Source of the DNA: Candidatus Thiodiazotropha sp. (ex Epidulcina cf. delphinae)
GTDB lineage: Bacteria; Pseudomonadota; Gammaproteobacteria; Chromatiales; Chromatiaceae
Reading direction: 5' to 3'
Length of the DNA: 49,541 nucleotides
NCBI GenBank assembly: GCA_025656505.1
Contig: JAHXHR010000008.1
Location: 1 to 49,541 of the forward strand
The notes beneath the pieces are model-generated. The model ran no database searches. It was not told the origin of the DNA and was given only the letters and a program-made list of their open reading frames with translations. The position numbers and the translations under genes were made by a program. This document shows, one piece after another, positions 7,174 to 17,285 of this stretch (its first letter is position 1; the number at the start of each line of letters is the position of its first letter).

Positions 7174-8714
7174 TGGCCGTCGAACAGATGACAGCGCCAC
7201 ACATGCTCACTTCGTTGCTGGAGGGGCTGGTTTCCATCCCTGTGACTCAGGATCGGAAGGTTGTCGGGGTCACCCTGGATAGCCGCCAAGTAGTGCCTGG
7301 TACGTTATTTCTGGCCTGTGTCGGAGGCCAAAACCATGGATTGGCCTTTGCCGAACAAGCGGTAGTATTGGGTGCTGTCGCCATTGCCTGGGAGTCTGAT
7401 GACGCTGAGGGAGATCGTATCGCGGCAGATCTATCCCATCTGCCGATACCACTGTTAGCGATCCCCGAGCTGTCACGACGGGTGAGCCTGATTGCCGGCC
7501 GCTTCTACGGTCACCCCAGTCGCGGGATGGCGGTCTACGGCATTACCGGCACCAACGGCAAGACCAGCATCAGCCAGTTGTTGGCCCAGGCGTTGGAGCG
7601 TGAAGTGCGCTGCGGCGTCATCGGCACGTTGGGGGCAGGACTGCCGGGCAGGCTCAGCGCCACCGGCTATACCACGCCGGATGCGGTGAACCTGCAACGG
7701 CTGTTGAACGAACTGCGCGAACAGGGGGCTCGGGCGGTGGCCATGGAAGTCTCTTCCCATGCGCTGGACCAGGATCGCGCCGCTGCAGTGCATTTCGATA
7801 GTGCGATCTTTACCAACCTCAGCCGCGACCACTTCGATTACCACGGCAGTCTGGAGAACTATGCGGCCGCCAAGCAGCGGCTGTTCAATATGCCGGATCT
7901 CAGCAGTGCGGTGATCAATCTGGATGACCCCTTCGGGTCAAAGCTTATCGCTGGTCTGGCCGGGGATGCGGAAGCGATGGGTTATACCCTGGATCCGGCC
8001 TGCCGGATACCGGCCGGTCTGGCGGGATGGGCGTGCGCCGAGCGGATCGAACCCAGTGTTCAGGGAATGCGGATCCAGGTCTCGACCCATCACGGATCGG
8101 GCGTAGTCGAGAGCCCGCTGCCGGGCCGGTTCAATGCGGCAAACCTGCTGGCGGTGCTGCTGGTGTTGTTGCACCGGGAATGGGATCTGCGGCAGGCATT
8201 GAAGGTGATGGCGGAATTACACATCGTTCCGGGACGCATGGAGTCGCTGGGCGGCGCAAACAGGCCCGGCGTGGTAGTGGATTACGCCCATACCCCGGAT
8301 GCCTTGGAGAAAGTGCTGCAAGCGCTGCGGATGCATACTGCCGGCCGTTTGATCCTGGTCTTCGGCTGTGGCGGAGACCGCGACCGGGGTAAGCGACCTC
8401 TGATGGGGGAAGTGGCTGAACGGCTCGCCGATCTTGCCTATGTGACGGATGACAATCCACGCACCGAACCGGGTGCTGAGATCATTGATGAAATCCTCAC
8501 CGGCATGAAAGCGCCTGAAAAAGCTTGTGTCGAGCCTGATCGGGGTCGCGCCATTCACCGGGCTGTCGCGGCTGCCTCGCCGGATGATCTGGTGCTGGTG
8601 GCGGGCAAAGGCCATGAAAGCTACCAACTGGTCGGAGACTTGGTGCTCCATTTCGACGACCGCGAACAGGTCAAAGCGGCTTTGGCCGATTGGGATGAAA
8701 AGTGTGATGAATAG
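7170..8714 (+). CDS. murE: UDP-MurNAc-tripeptide ligase (meso-DAP adding)
   Basis: MurE adds the third amino acid of the stem peptide in an ATP-dependent cytoplasmic reaction. The three Mur ligase domains are in order: an N-terminal UDP-binding region (GVTLDSRQVVPGTLFLA), the ATP loop GITGTNGKTS with Lys131, and a C-terminal domain. The DNPR motif at residues 428-431 is the known determinant for meso-diaminopimelate rather than lysine, as expected for a Gram-negative. The length of 514 aa is typical. Two consecutive ATGs start the frame; the first overlaps the ftsI stop. Its end overlaps the start of murF. Confidence 0.97.
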   Translation: MMAVEQMTAPHMLTSLLEGLVSIPVTQDRKVVGVTLDSRQVVPGTLFLACVGGQNHGLAFAEQAVVLGAVAIAWESDDAEGDRIAADLSHLPIPLLAIPELSRRVSLIAGRFYGHPSRGMAVYGITGTNGKTSISQLLAQALEREVRCGVIGTLGAGLPGRLSATGYTTPDAVNLQRLLNELREQGARAVAMEVSSHALDQDRAAAVHFDSAIFTNLSRDHFDYHGSLENYAAAKQRLFNMPDLSSAVINLDDPFGSKLIAGLAGDAEAMGYTLDPACRIPAGLAGWACAERIEPSVQGMRIQVSTHHGSGVVESPLPGRFNAANLLAVLLVLLHREWDLRQALKVMAELHIVPGRMESLGGANRPGVVVDYAHTPDALEKVLQALRMHTAGRLILVFGCGGDRDRGKRPLMGEVAERLADLAYVTDDNPRTEPGAEIIDEILTGMKAPEKACVEPDRGRAIHRAVAAASPDDLVLVAGKGHESYQLVGDLVLHFDDREQVKAALADWDEKCDE

Positions 8715-10074
8715 CCTGCGACTCTCTCAGGTGGTGGAAGGCCTCAATGCCCGGATTATCGGTGAAGACATCGATTTCAGTTCAGTCAGCAGCGATACTC
8801 GCACACTGCAGCAAGGCGATCTCTACGTGGCCCTGAGGGGTCTGAACTTTGACGGTCATCGATTCGTCGACCAGGCGATCGACAAGGGAGCCGCAGCGGT
8901 GATGGTGAGCGAATCCCTGGATAGGACAATTCCTCAAATCCAGGTGGCGAATACCCGCTTGGGTCTGGGCCGATTGGCAGGACTTTGGCGGGAGAGATTT
9001 GACGTCCCTCTGGTGGCGATCACCGGCAGCAACGGTAAGACCACGGTCAAGGAGTTGCTTGCCGCCTGTCTGCGGATGCACGGACCGGTACTCGCCACCC
9101 AGGGAAATCTGAACAACGATATCGGCCTGCCACTGACGTTGTTGGGTCTACAGGAGGAGTCCTATGCCGTGGTGGAGATGGGCGCCAATCATCCGGGTGA
9201 AATCGGCTACCTGAGCCAGATCGCCCACCCCGACGTGGCGGTGATCACGAATGCGGGGGCCGCCCATCTGGAGGGATTTGGCGATCTGCAGAGCGTGGCC
9301 CGGGCAAAAGGCGAGATCCTTAACGGCCTCAAGCCCTCGGGTATTGCGGTATTGAATGCGGACGACGACTATTTCCCCCTGTGGCGCGAGTTGTTGGGCG
9401 AACGCCGTATGCTGTCGTTCGGCGCCTCGGAGCGTGCCGCAGTGCGGAGCGATCTGACTCAGGCGGAGATGCGCTGGACAGAGGAAGGCTTCCTCAGTCA
9501 CATGACGGTGAGCTTCCGGGATGAGCGCTTCGAAGTGAAACTCTCCCTGACCGGACGTCATAACCTGATGAACGGCTTGGCTGCCATCGCCGCCGCCCTG
9601 TCAATGGGATGTTCGGTCAGCGAAATACAGCAGGGGTTCGCCTCTATGCGATCTGTTGCAGGCCGTTTGCAGTTGTTGTTCGCCCCCTCAGGCTTTTACC
9701 TGATCGATGACAGCTATAACGCCAATCCCGATTCGGTGCATGCGGCGATCGAAGTGTTGCGGAAAGCGCCTGGCGAGCAATATCTGGTGTTGGGCGATCT
9801 GGCGGAATTGGGTGATGAGTCCGTTGCGCTGCACAGCAATATCGGTACACAGGCCAGACAGGCGGGCCTGCGCCATCTCTACGCCCTGGGCAGGTTGAGC
9901 GGGCATGCGGCGGACAGTTTCGGGGATGGGGGACGGGCCTTCTCCGAACTGGATGACTTGGCGGATGCGTTACACGCCGCCGTCCGTCCCGGTGACACGC
10001 TGTTGATCAAGGGCTCCCGAGGCGCCGCTATGGAAAGGGTTGTGCATCGTTTGATGGACGATGGGAGGGGCTGA
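8707..10074 (+). CDS. murF: UDP-MurNAc-tripeptide D-Ala-D-Ala ligase
   Basis: MurF adds the D-alanyl-D-alanine dipeptide, completing UDP-MurNAc-pentapeptide. Visible blocks are [18 protein letters not shown], the ATP loop [12 protein letters not shown] (Lys111 from this start), [38 protein letters not shown] and [10 protein letters not shown]. The frame is open back to 8527, but that stretch is a shadow of murE. The true start is ATG 8707 ([10 protein letters not shown], giving 455 aa, the usual family length) or possibly ATG 8695. It overlaps the murE end by 8 nt. mraY follows 2 nt after the stop. Confidence 0.95.
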   Translation: MNSLRLSQVVEGLNARIIGEDIDFSSVSSDTRTLQQGDLYVALRGLNFDGHRFVDQAIDKGAAAVMVSESLDRTIPQIQVANTRLGLGRLAGLWRERFDVPLVAITGSNGKTTVKELLAACLRMHGPVLATQGNLNNDIGLPLTLLGLQEESYAVVEMGANHPGEIGYLSQIAHPDVAVITNAGAAHLEGFGDLQSVARAKGEILNGLKPSGIAVLNADDDYFPLWRELLGERRMLSFGASERAAVRSDLTQAEMRWTEEGFLSHMTVSFRDERFEVKLSLTGRHNLMNGLAAIAAALSMGCSVSEIQQGFASMRSVAGRLQLLFAPSGFYLIDDSYNANPDSVHAAIEVLRKAPGEQYLVLGDLAELGDESVALHSNIGTQARQAGLRHLYALGRLSGHAADSFGDGGRAFSELDDLADALHAAVRPGDTLLIKGSRGAAMERVVHRLMDDGRG

Positions 10075-10076
10075 CG

Positions 10077-11159
10077 GTGCTGCTCTACCTGACCGATTGG
10101 CTGGTCCAGTTCGATGGCGCATTCCGGGTGTTCCAGTACCTGACCTTGCGAACCATCCTGGGGGTATTGACCGCATTGCTGATTTCGCTTGCCCTGGGGC
10201 CGATGATGATTCGCCGTCTCAGTTTCCATCAGATCGGCCAGCCGGTGCGCGACGACGGACCGGAGACCCACTTCTCCAAGGCGGGCACGCCCACCATGGG
10301 CGGGGCGCTGATCCTGGTGGCCATCGCCGTTGCCACCCTGCTCTGGGCCGATCTCGAAAACCGCTATGTATGGATCGTACTGATCGTGACCATGATTTTC
10401 GGACTGATCGGCCTGGTTGATGACTACAAGAAGCTGGTCCTGAACGACCCCAAGGGGTTGGCGGCGCGCTGGAAGTACTTTTGGCAATCGGTAGCTGGGT
10501 TGGGCGCTTCCTTGATCTTCTACTATACCGCCGGTTCAACCATGGAGACGGCCCTGCTGATCCCTTACCTGAAGGATGTCTCACTCGACTGGGGACCGAT
10601 GTTTATCCTGTTCAGCTATCTGGTGATTGTCGGCTCATCCAATGCAGTCAACTTCACCGATGGTCTGGATGGCCTGGCCATTTTGCCGACGGTGATGGTG
10701 GGAGGGGCGCTGGGAGTCATCGCCTATGTCACCGGACATGCCGATTTTGCCGCCTACCTGAAGATTCCCTACCTGCCGGGGGTAGGCGAATTGATTGTCT
10801 TCTGTGCGGCTATGGTCGGCGCCGGGTTGGGGTTTCTCTGGTTCAACACCTACCCCGCCCAGGTCTTCATGGGGGATGTGGGGGCGTTGGCCTTGGGCGC
10901 CGCTCTTGGCGTGGTGTCGGTGGCGGTGCGTCAGGAAATCGTGCTGTTCATCATGGGTGGGGTGTTTGTCTTGGAGACGGTGTCAGTCATGCTGCAAGTG
11001 GTCTCCTACAAGTTGACAGGCAAGCGCATCTTCCGCATGGCTCCACTGCATCACCATTTTGAACTCAAGGGTTGGCCTGAACCTCGGGTCATTGTGCGAT
11101 TCTGGATCATCACCGTTATTTTGGTGCTGGTCGGTCTAGCGAGTCTGAAGATACGCTGA
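10077..11159 (+). CDS. mraY: Phospho-MurNAc-pentapeptide translocase
   Basis: MraY transfers phospho-MurNAc-pentapeptide to undecaprenyl phosphate, making lipid I at the inner membrane. The 360-residue protein has about ten hydrophobic helices. The catalytic pair Asp115-Asp116 is in [31 protein letters not shown] and the histidine cluster [13 protein letters not shown] are all conserved. The length and aspartate positions match the E. coli enzyme. The start is GTG at 10077, two bases after the murF stop; [12 protein letters not shown] aligns with known N-termini. The stop overlaps the murD ATG. Confidence 0.97.
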   Translation: MLLYLTDWLVQFDGAFRVFQYLTLRTILGVLTALLISLALGPMMIRRLSFHQIGQPVRDDGPETHFSKAGTPTMGGALILVAIAVATLLWADLENRYVWIVLIVTMIFGLIGLVDDYKKLVLNDPKGLAARWKYFWQSVAGLGASLIFYYTAGSTMETALLIPYLKDVSLDWGPMFILFSYLVIVGSSNAVNFTDGLDGLAILPTVMVGGALGVIAYVTGHADFAAYLKIPYLPGVGELIVFCAAMVGAGLGFLWFNTYPAQVFMGDVGALALGAALGVVSVAVRQEIVLFIMGGVFVLETVSVMLQVVSYKLTGKRIFRMAPLHHHFELKGWPEPRVIVRFWIITVILVLVGLASLKIR

Positions 11160-12514
11160 TGGCGGAAAAAGAGACACAGACAGGTAAAACGCTGATTGTC
11201 GGTCTCGGTAAGACCGGGCTCTCCTGTGCGCGTCATCTGGCGGCGCAAGGCGTCTCATTGGCGGTGACCGACAGTCGGAAACAGCCACCCGGTTTGGCGG
11301 CGTTACGCAAGGATTTCCCCGATACAGCCCTGTTCCTGGGCGGTTTTCAGGCCGAGGTCTTCCGGGCAGCCCGTCAACTGGTGGTGAGTCCGGGCATACC
11401 ACTGGATGAATCCCTGATTCAGACAGCCAGGCGGCAGGGCGCTGAGATACTCGGCGATGTGGAGCTTTTCGCCAGGGCGGTGGATGCGCCGGTTGTGGCG
11501 ATCACCGGATCGAACGGGAAAAGCACCGTCACCACCCTGTTGGGGGAGATGGCGCGAATAGCGGGGGTCAATGTGGCCGTAGGCGGCAACCTGGGCGAGC
11601 CGGTGCTGGATTTGCTGGATGACCGGGTGGAACTCTATGTGTTGGAACTCTCCAGCTTCCAATTGGAGCGCACCCGTTCACTCAAGCCCAAGGCGGCGGT
11701 GGTGCTGAATGTTTCACCTGACCATATGGATCGCTACCGGGATCTGGATGAGTACGCCGCGACCAAGGCAACACTCTACGCCAATACAGAGATCATGGTG
11801 ATCAATCGGGATGATCCCAGGGTCGCGGCGATGGCCGATGAACGGGCGACGATGGTCGGTTTCACCCTGGATACCCCTTCAGGGAATGATTTCGGTTTGC
11901 ACGAGCGTGACGGGGTAAAATGGCTGAGCAAGGGGAATACCCCGATGATGCCGGTCAGTGAGTTGCGCATACCCGGACGGCACAATGTGGCGAATGCCTT
12001 GGCGGCCCTGGCATTGGGCAGCGCTGCCGGATTGTCGCAAAACGGCATGCTGGCGGCATTGCGCAGTTTTTCGGGGCTGCCGCATCGCACCCAGTGGGTG
12101 GCTGATAAACAGGGTCTGCGCTGGTACAACGATTCAAAGGGCACCAATGTGGGCGCAACCGTCGCCGCATTGGAGGGATTGCATCCTGAGGGTGGCAACA
12201 GCCGTAGCGTACTGATCGCGGGCGGTGACTGTAAGGGGGCCGATTTCACTGAACTGGCGCCGGTTGTCGAAAAGACTGCACGGGCAGTGATACTGATCGG
12301 ACGTGATGCGCCGAGATTGGCGTCCGTCCTGGCCGGACATGCGAAACTGGCGTATGCAGCAACCCTGGAGGAGGCTGTGACAAGGGCGTTGGAACTGGCC
12401 TTGCCGGGGGATCGGATCCTCCTCTCGCCGGCCTGCGCCAGCTTTGACATGTTCAGCAGTTTCGAGGCTCGGGGAGATGCCTTTGTTCAGGCGGTGGAGG
12501 CATTGCCCGCATGA
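11159..12514 (+). CDS. murD: UDP-MurNAc-L-Ala D-glutamate ligase
   Basis: MurD adds D-glutamate to UDP-MurNAc-L-alanine. An N-terminal Rossmann-like segment (LIVGLGKTGLSCARHL) binds UDP. The central domain has the ATP loop ITGSNGKSTVTT with Lys121, GGNLGEPVLDLL, LELSSFQLE and NVSPDHMDRY. The C-terminal domain has NDSKGTN and LLSPACASFDMF. At 451 aa the length is standard. The gene order murD-ftsW-murG-murC is the standard proteobacterial one. It overlaps mraY by one base and ftsW by four. Confidence 0.97.
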   Translation: MAEKETQTGKTLIVGLGKTGLSCARHLAAQGVSLAVTDSRKQPPGLAALRKDFPDTALFLGGFQAEVFRAARQLVVSPGIPLDESLIQTARRQGAEILGDVELFARAVDAPVVAITGSNGKSTVTTLLGEMARIAGVNVAVGGNLGEPVLDLLDDRVELYVLELSSFQLERTRSLKPKAAVVLNVSPDHMDRYRDLDEYAATKATLYANTEIMVINRDDPRVAAMADERATMVGFTLDTPSGNDFGLHERDGVKWLSKGNTPMMPVSELRIPGRHNVANALAALALGSAAGLSQNGMLAALRSFSGLPHRTQWVADKQGLRWYNDSKGTNVGATVAALEGLHPEGGNSRSVLIAGGDCKGADFTELAPVVEKTARAVILIGRDAPRLASVLAGHAKLAYAATLEEAVTRALELALPGDRILLSPACASFDMFSSFEARGDAFVQAVEALPA

Positions 12515-13707
12515 GCGCCCTGCAACGACCCCAGGCGCTCGACGCCCGCTCCGGCAGACCTGTTCAGCCGACCATCGATCGCTGGCTGCTCTGTGCCGCG
12601 CTACTGCTGCTTTGTTTCGGTTTGGTCATGGTCTCATCGGCCTCGATGACGGTCGGTGACCGTATGGCCGGGTCACCATTCTTCTATATCTATCGCCACC
12701 TGTTTGCCATATTGCTGGGTCTGGCCGGCGCGCTGCTGTTTTTCCGCGTACCCATGGTGCAATGGCGCGATGCAGGGCCTCTGCTGGCCTTCCTGGGCAT
12801 GCTGCTGTTGTTGATCCTGCTGGTGCCGGGGGTGGGCAAGACGGTGAACGGAGCGACCCGTTGGATTCCGCTGGGTATCTTCAACCTGCAGAGTTCCGAA
12901 TTCATGAAACTCTTCATGGTGCTCTATGTCGCCGGTTACCTGGTGCGTCGTCAGGATGAGGTTGCGCGCTCCTTCTGGGGATTCGCCAAGCCGATGCTGT
13001 TGCTGATAGTCACCAGCGCCCTGATTCTGTTACAGCCTGATTTCGGCGCCACCGTGGTGTTGTTCGCCACGGCGTTGGGGATGCTGTTTCTGGGTGGGGT
13101 GGTGCTCTATCAATTCGCCATCCTGATCGTCTTCGCCGGGGTGGCTGGGTGGGCGCTGGTCTATTTCTCCCCCTATCGATGGCAGCGCATAACCACCTAT
13201 CTGAATCCCTGGGACGACCCTTTCAATACCGACTTTCAGCTCTCCCAGGCGCTGATAGCCTTCGGACGGGGCGAGATTTCCGGGGTCGGTCTCGGCAACG
13301 GCATTCAAAAGCAGTTCTACCTGCCGGAGGCCCATACCGACTTCATCATGGCCGTGGTGGGAGAGGAGTTCGGTCTGATCGGCACCCTGGGGGTGATCCT
13401 GCTGTTCGTTTTCATCACCTGGCGGGCGTTTCAGATCGGTGTCAAGGCAGAGATGGCGGGGCAACGCTTCTCCGCCTATACCGCCTACGGCCTGGGGTTG
13501 TGGGTCGGGATGCAGGCCTTTATCAATATCGGCGTCAACGTCGGCATGCTGCCCACCAAGGGCTTGACCCTGCCGTTCATGAGCTACGGCGGCAACAGCA
13601 TCATTGTCGCCTGCTTGATGATCACGCTGTTGCTGCGGATCGATTTCGAATCGCGACAGAAGGCAGGCAGGCCCACTATCGGGAGGCGGTCATGGCGCCT
13701 CATATAA
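12511..13707 (+). CDS. ftsW: Septal peptidoglycan glycosyltransferase FtsW
   Basis: FtsW is the SEDS-family polymerase that uses lipid II to make septal glycan strands together with FtsI. The 398-residue protein carries about ten transmembrane helices after a short cytoplasmic N-terminus (residues 1-25). Family blocks include the extracytoplasmic loop NGATRWIPLG with FNLQSSEFMKL, the YRWQRITTYLNPWDDPF segment, and GNGIQKQFYLPEAHTDFIMA with GEEFGLIG. The C-terminal motif GLTLPFMSYGGNS is also intact. Its stop lies inside the start region of murG. Confidence 0.97.
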   Translation: MSALQRPQALDARSGRPVQPTIDRWLLCAALLLLCFGLVMVSSASMTVGDRMAGSPFFYIYRHLFAILLGLAGALLFFRVPMVQWRDAGPLLAFLGMLLLLILLVPGVGKTVNGATRWIPLGIFNLQSSEFMKLFMVLYVAGYLVRRQDEVARSFWGFAKPMLLLIVTSALILLQPDFGATVVLFATALGMLFLGGVVLYQFAILIVFAGVAGWALVYFSPYRWQRITTYLNPWDDPFNTDFQLSQALIAFGRGEISGVGLGNGIQKQFYLPEAHTDFIMAVVGEEFGLIGTLGVILLFVFITWRAFQIGVKAEMAGQRFSAYTAYGLGLWVGMQAFINIGVNVGMLPTKGLTLPFMSYGGNSIIVACLMITLLLRIDFESRQKAGRPTIGRRSWRLI

Positions 13708-14771
13708 TGGTCATGGCGGGGGGGACCGGCGGACATCTGTTTCCTGCCCTTGCGGTGGCTGATTGGTTGAAACACCAGGGTTGCCGCATCACTTGGCTGG
13801 GCAGCACGGCGGGGATGGAGAGGCGTCTGATCCCCGAATATGGCTACCCGTTAGAAACCCTCGAAGTCAAAGGCGTGCGTGGAAGATGCCTCAAGCAGCG
13901 TCTGGCTGCGCCTTTTGTGGTATCGAGATCGCTATGGCAGGCGTATAAGGTGTTTCGCCGCATCCGCCCGAACCTGGTGCTCGGGATGGGGGGGTTCGTC
14001 ACCGGACCCGGAGGCGTTGCGGCCAGATTGATGCGCGTACCCTTGGTGATTCAGGAGCAGAATGCTGTTCCGGGACTGACCAACCGTATCCTGGCGCGTT
14101 TCGCCAGCAAGGTATTCGAGGCTTTTTCCGGCAGTTTCGGCGCCGAAGCGCAGGCAGAGACCGTGGGGAATCCGGTGCGCAGGGAAATCGTTGCCTTGCA
14201 GACGCCGGAACAGCGCTTCACCGGGCGTCAAGGGGCGGTGAGATTGCTTGTGCTTGGCGGTTCGCTAGGGGCTCAGGCGCTGAACCGGATTATACCCGAA
14301 GCGCTGGCATTACTGGCAGAGGAGCAGCGTCCCCTAGTGCGCCACCAAGCCGGTGAGAAGCTGTTTGATGAAACCCTGGCCATCTATCGGGAGAGGGGTG
14401 TGACAGCGGAGATCAAGGCCTTCGAAAAAGAGATGGCCGAGGCCTACGGTTGGGCCGATCTGGTGATTTGTCGCGCCGGCGCCTTGACCGTTTCCGAACT
14501 GGCGGTGGCCGGATTGGGTGCGGTGCTGGTTCCCTATCCCTATGCGGTGGATGATCACCAGACCCATAACGCCGATTTTCTGGTCAAGGCGGGTGCGGCC
14601 GAACTGCTGCCGCAGCCGAGCCTGGATGCGCGGAATCTGGCGCGGCTGCTGAGCAGTCTGTGCGCCGACAGAGACAAACTGCTGAGGATGGCAAAGGCCG
14701 CGCGAAACCTGGCTAGGCCCGATGCGGCTGCGCAGGTGGGACGCTACTGTCTGGAGATGGTCAAGTCATGA
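13692..14771 (+). CDS. murG: UDP-GlcNAc transferase making lipid II
   Basis: MurG transfers GlcNAc from UDP-GlcNAc to lipid I on the inner face of the inner membrane, giving lipid II. Two Rossmann-type lobes of the GT28 fold are visible: [17 protein letters not shown] near the N-terminus, [28 protein letters not shown], then [13 protein letters not shown] and the nucleotide-binding [12 protein letters not shown]. The reading frame is open far upstream inside ftsW, but ATG 13692 has GGGAGG at 13681-13686 and yields 359 aa, normal for the family. It overlaps the end of ftsW by 16 nt and murC by 4 nt. Confidence 0.96.
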   Translation: MAPHIMVMAGGTGGHLFPALAVADWLKHQGCRITWLGSTAGMERRLIPEYGYPLETLEVKGVRGRCLKQRLAAPFVVSRSLWQAYKVFRRIRPNLVLGMGGFVTGPGGVAARLMRVPLVIQEQNAVPGLTNRILARFASKVFEAFSGSFGAEAQAETVGNPVRREIVALQTPEQRFTGRQGAVRLLVLGGSLGAQALNRIIPEALALLAEEQRPLVRHQAGEKLFDETLAIYRERGVTAEIKAFEKEMAEAYGWADLVICRAGALTVSELAVAGLGAVLVPYPYAVDDHQTHNADFLVKAGAAELLPQPSLDARNLARLLSSLCADRDKLLRMAKAARNLARPDAAAQVGRYCLEMVKS

Positions 14772-16204
14772 GTGAGCAACTGCGCCGCCGCTATGCCCCG
14801 AACAGCATGGGTCGCATGCGCCGTATCCATTTCGTGGGTATCGGCGGGGCGGGGATGAGCGGTATCGCCGAGGTAATGATCAACCTCGGTTATCAAGTCT
14901 CCGGCTCGGATCAGCGAGAGAGTGGTGTGACCCTGCGACTTACCCGATTGGGTGCGGAGATCAGTCTGGGTCACAAGGCGGAGCATGTGAACCATGTGGA
15001 TGCGGTGGTGATATCCAGTGCCGTGAAAGAGGATAACCAGGAGGTCGAAGCAGCCCGTGATGCGCGCATACCGGTAGTGCCCAGGGCCGAGATGTTGGCC
15101 GAGATCATGCGCTTTCACTACGGTATCGCCGTTGCCGGTACGCATGGAAAGACCACCACGACAAGCCTGGTGACCAGTATCTTGGCCGAGGCCGGTCTGG
15201 ATCCGACCTTCGTCATCGGTGGCCTGCTTAACAGCGCCGGGGCGAATGCCCGGCTGGGGGGGGGCGAATACCTGGTGGCGGAGGCGGACGAGAGTGATGC
15301 CTCCTTCCTCTATCTACAGCCGATGCTGGCGGTGGTGACCAACATCGATGCGGATCATCTGGCTACTTACGGCGGTGACTTCAACCGCCTGCGCGGCGCC
15401 TTTCTCGAGTTTCTGCATCACCTGCCTTTTTACGGTCAGGCGGTGATGTGCACCGATGATGCCGTGGTGCGCGATCTGTTGCCTGAGATCACAAGGCCGG
15501 TCATCACCTACGGATTCGGCAAAGATGCCGACGTGAGGGCGGCAGGGATACGTAGCGAAGGCCTGAAGACCCATTTCACCCTGCATGCCAAGACGCTCGG
15601 GAAGCCTTTCCAGATCACCCTCAATCTGCCGGGAAGGCACAATGTGCTGAATGCCTTGGCGGCTATCTGCGTAGCGATGGAGTTGAATCTGGATAGCGGC
15701 AGTATTCAGGCCGCGTTACACGACTTTGCCGGTATCGGCCGACGTTTCCAGACCCGGAACGGCTGTCTGACGGGTGGCGGTCAGGTGATGTTGGTGGATG
15801 ACTATGCCCACCATCCGCGGGAGATCGCCGCCACCCTGGAGGCGGTGCGTGACGGTTGGCCCGAGCGCCGTTTGGTGCTGGCCTTTCAACCCCATCGCTA
15901 TACCCGCACCCAGGAACGGTTCGAGGATTTCGTACAGGTGTTGTCGAAGGCGGACCTGTTGATTCTGAGCGAGGTCTATGCGGCCGGAGAAGAGCCGATC
16001 CAGGGTGCGACAGGGCGCGATCTGAGTCGCGCTATCCGTATTCGCGGACAGGTCGACCCAATTTTCGTGGAACCGGTGGAGGAACTGCCGGATCTGTTGC
16101 AAGGACTGCTCAAGGATGGCGATATCGTTCTAACAGTAGGGGCAGGCAGCATCGGCGCAGTGGCGGCCGAATTGCCCAAACGATTATGTGAGGAGGTGGA
16201 CTGA
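14768..16204 (+). CDS. murC: UDP-MurNAc L-alanine ligase
   Basis: MurC adds L-alanine to UDP-MurNAc, the first stem-peptide step. The sequence shows [18 protein letters not shown] (UDP-binding, about residues 18-35), the ATP loop [10 protein letters not shown] with Lys128, [36 protein letters not shown] and [11 protein letters not shown]. At 478 aa the length is usual. The stop (16202-16204) overlaps the start of a small unidentified ORF rather than murB directly; GAGGAGG at the murC end could serve as its ribosome binding site. Confidence 0.97.
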   Translation: MSEQLRRRYAPNSMGRMRRIHFVGIGGAGMSGIAEVMINLGYQVSGSDQRESGVTLRLTRLGAEISLGHKAEHVNHVDAVVISSAVKEDNQEVEAARDARIPVVPRAEMLAEIMRFHYGIAVAGTHGKTTTTSLVTSILAEAGLDPTFVIGGLLNSAGANARLGGGEYLVAEADESDASFLYLQPMLAVVTNIDADHLATYGGDFNRLRGAFLEFLHHLPFYGQAVMCTDDAVVRDLLPEITRPVITYGFGKDADVRAAGIRSEGLKTHFTLHAKTLGKPFQITLNLPGRHNVLNALAAICVAMELNLDSGSIQAALHDFAGIGRRFQTRNGCLTGGGQVMLVDDYAHHPREIAATLEAVRDGWPERRLVLAFQPHRYTRTQERFEDFVQVLSKADLLILSEVYAAGEEPIQGATGRDLSRAIRIRGQVDPIFVEPVEELPDLLQGLLKDGDIVLTVGAGSIGAVAAELPKRLCEEVD

Positions 16205-16389
16205 TGACACAGGCATTCGATATGAAACGACTGCATCAGGGCTGTGGCGAGTCCCTGCGGTCGAACCTGCCCGGCCTGACCCTGATAAGACGATTCCCGA
16301 TATCTCTTCTGCGGATCAAGCCCGGTCAAATGGAGGGCAAGGTGAGACGTGAAGAACCTAACCGGCGGGATGAGAGCCACTGCGGATGA
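16204..16389 (+). CDS. Small basic ORF between murC and murB, 61 aa
   Basis: This frame fills the 181-nt space between murC and murB. Its ATG overlaps the murC stop (TGATG) and its end overlaps the murB start. GAGGAGG a few bases upstream is an excellent ribosome binding site. The predicted peptide is basic and polar (FDMKRLHQGCGESLRSN, then RREEPNRRDESHCG) with no membrane segment and no family I recognise. The perfect coupling to both neighbours argues for translation. The lack of recognisable homology means it may simply be a coupling ORF or decayed sequence. Confidence 0.4.
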   Translation: MTQAFDMKRLHQGCGESLRSNLPGLTLIRRFPISLLRIKPGQMEGKVRREEPNRRDESHCG

Positions 16390-17285
16390 TGCCGGCACTG
16401 AATCAACAGAATCTGCGAGGTGAGATGCGCCTCGACGAGCCCCTCTCCCGGCACACCACTTGGCGGGTCGGCGGGCCTGCGCGCTGCTTCTACCGCCCGG
16501 CGGACCGGCAGGATCTGTTGCGGTTTCTGGGGCGGCTGGATCCGGACGAGCCCCTGTTCTGGCTCGGGTTGGGCAGTAATCTGTTGGTCAGGGACGGCGG
16601 TTTCAACGGCACGGTGATCGCCATCCAGGGGTGTCTGGGGGTTAGCGACTGGCGGGGAGATAACCGGCTCTATGCCGAGGCGGGAGTCTCCTGCGCAAAG
16701 ATCGCCCGCACGGCGGCCAGGGCGGGCCTTTGCGGTGTTGAGTTTCTCGCCGGGATTCCCGGCACATTGGGCGGCGCGCTTGCGATGAACGCCGGCGCGT
16801 TTGGTGGCGAGACCTGGGAAAGGGTGATTCGGGTGGAGACGGTGGATCGTTACGGCGCAGTACACAGCCGCGTTCCAGGGGATTTCGATATCGGTTATCG
16901 GCATCTGGCCGGTCCCGCCGGTGAGTGGTTCCTGTCGGCGGATCTGGCCCTGGAGAGCGGCGACGCCGCCGCCGCGCAATTGCAGATCAAGCGGCTGTTG
17001 GAGCGACGTGCCGAGACCCAACCGACGAGATGGCCCAGTTGTGGATCGGTGTTCCGAAATCCGCCGGGCGATCATGCCGCCCGACTGATCGAGGCGGCAG
17101 GATTGAAAGGCAGGCGAATGGGCGGTGCTCAGGTATCGGAGAAGCACGCCAATTTCATCATCAATGCCGGGAACGCCACCGCGGCCGATATCGAGGCGCT
17201 CATCGAAGCGGTGCAGCGAGAGGTGGAGGAGCATAGTGGAGTGGTATTGGTGATGGAAGTACGGCGTATCGGAGATCGTAGTTGA
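16386..17285 (+). CDS. murB: UDP-N-acetylenolpyruvoylglucosamine reductase
   Basis: MurB is the FAD enzyme that reduces UDP-GlcNAc-enolpyruvate to UDP-MurNAc with NADPH. Conserved elements are HTTWRVGGPA, the FAD-binding FWLGLGSNLLVRDGG, GIPGTLGGALAMNAGAFGGE, and CGSVFRNP, whose serine is the expected proton donor. The C-terminal KHANFIINAGNATAAD block is present. At 299 aa it is the shorter type II form that lacks the extra loop of the E. coli enzyme. The stop overlaps the TTG start of ddl. Confidence 0.96.
   Translation: MMPALNQQNLRGEMRLDEPLSRHTTWRVGGPARCFYRPADRQDLLRFLGRLDPDEPLFWLGLGSNLLVRDGGFNGTVIAIQGCLGVSDWRGDNRLYAEAGVSCAKIARTAARAGLCGVEFLAGIPGTLGGALAMNAGAFGGETWERVIRVETVDRYGAVHSRVPGDFDIGYRHLAGPAGEWFLSADLALESGDAAAAQLQIKRLLERRAETQPTRWPSCGSVFRNPPGDHAARLIEAAGLKGRRMGGAQVSEKHANFIINAGNATAADIEALIEAVQREVEEHSGVVLVMEVRRIGDRS

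Noticed and set aside
8527-8706. N-terminal extension of murF within murE
   Set aside because: Reads murE out of frame; MurF homology begins at MNSLRLSQ.
13149-13691. N-terminal extension of murG within ftsW
   Set aside because: It is the out-of-frame reading of ftsW; ATG 13692 has a good ribosome binding site and the correct family N-terminus.
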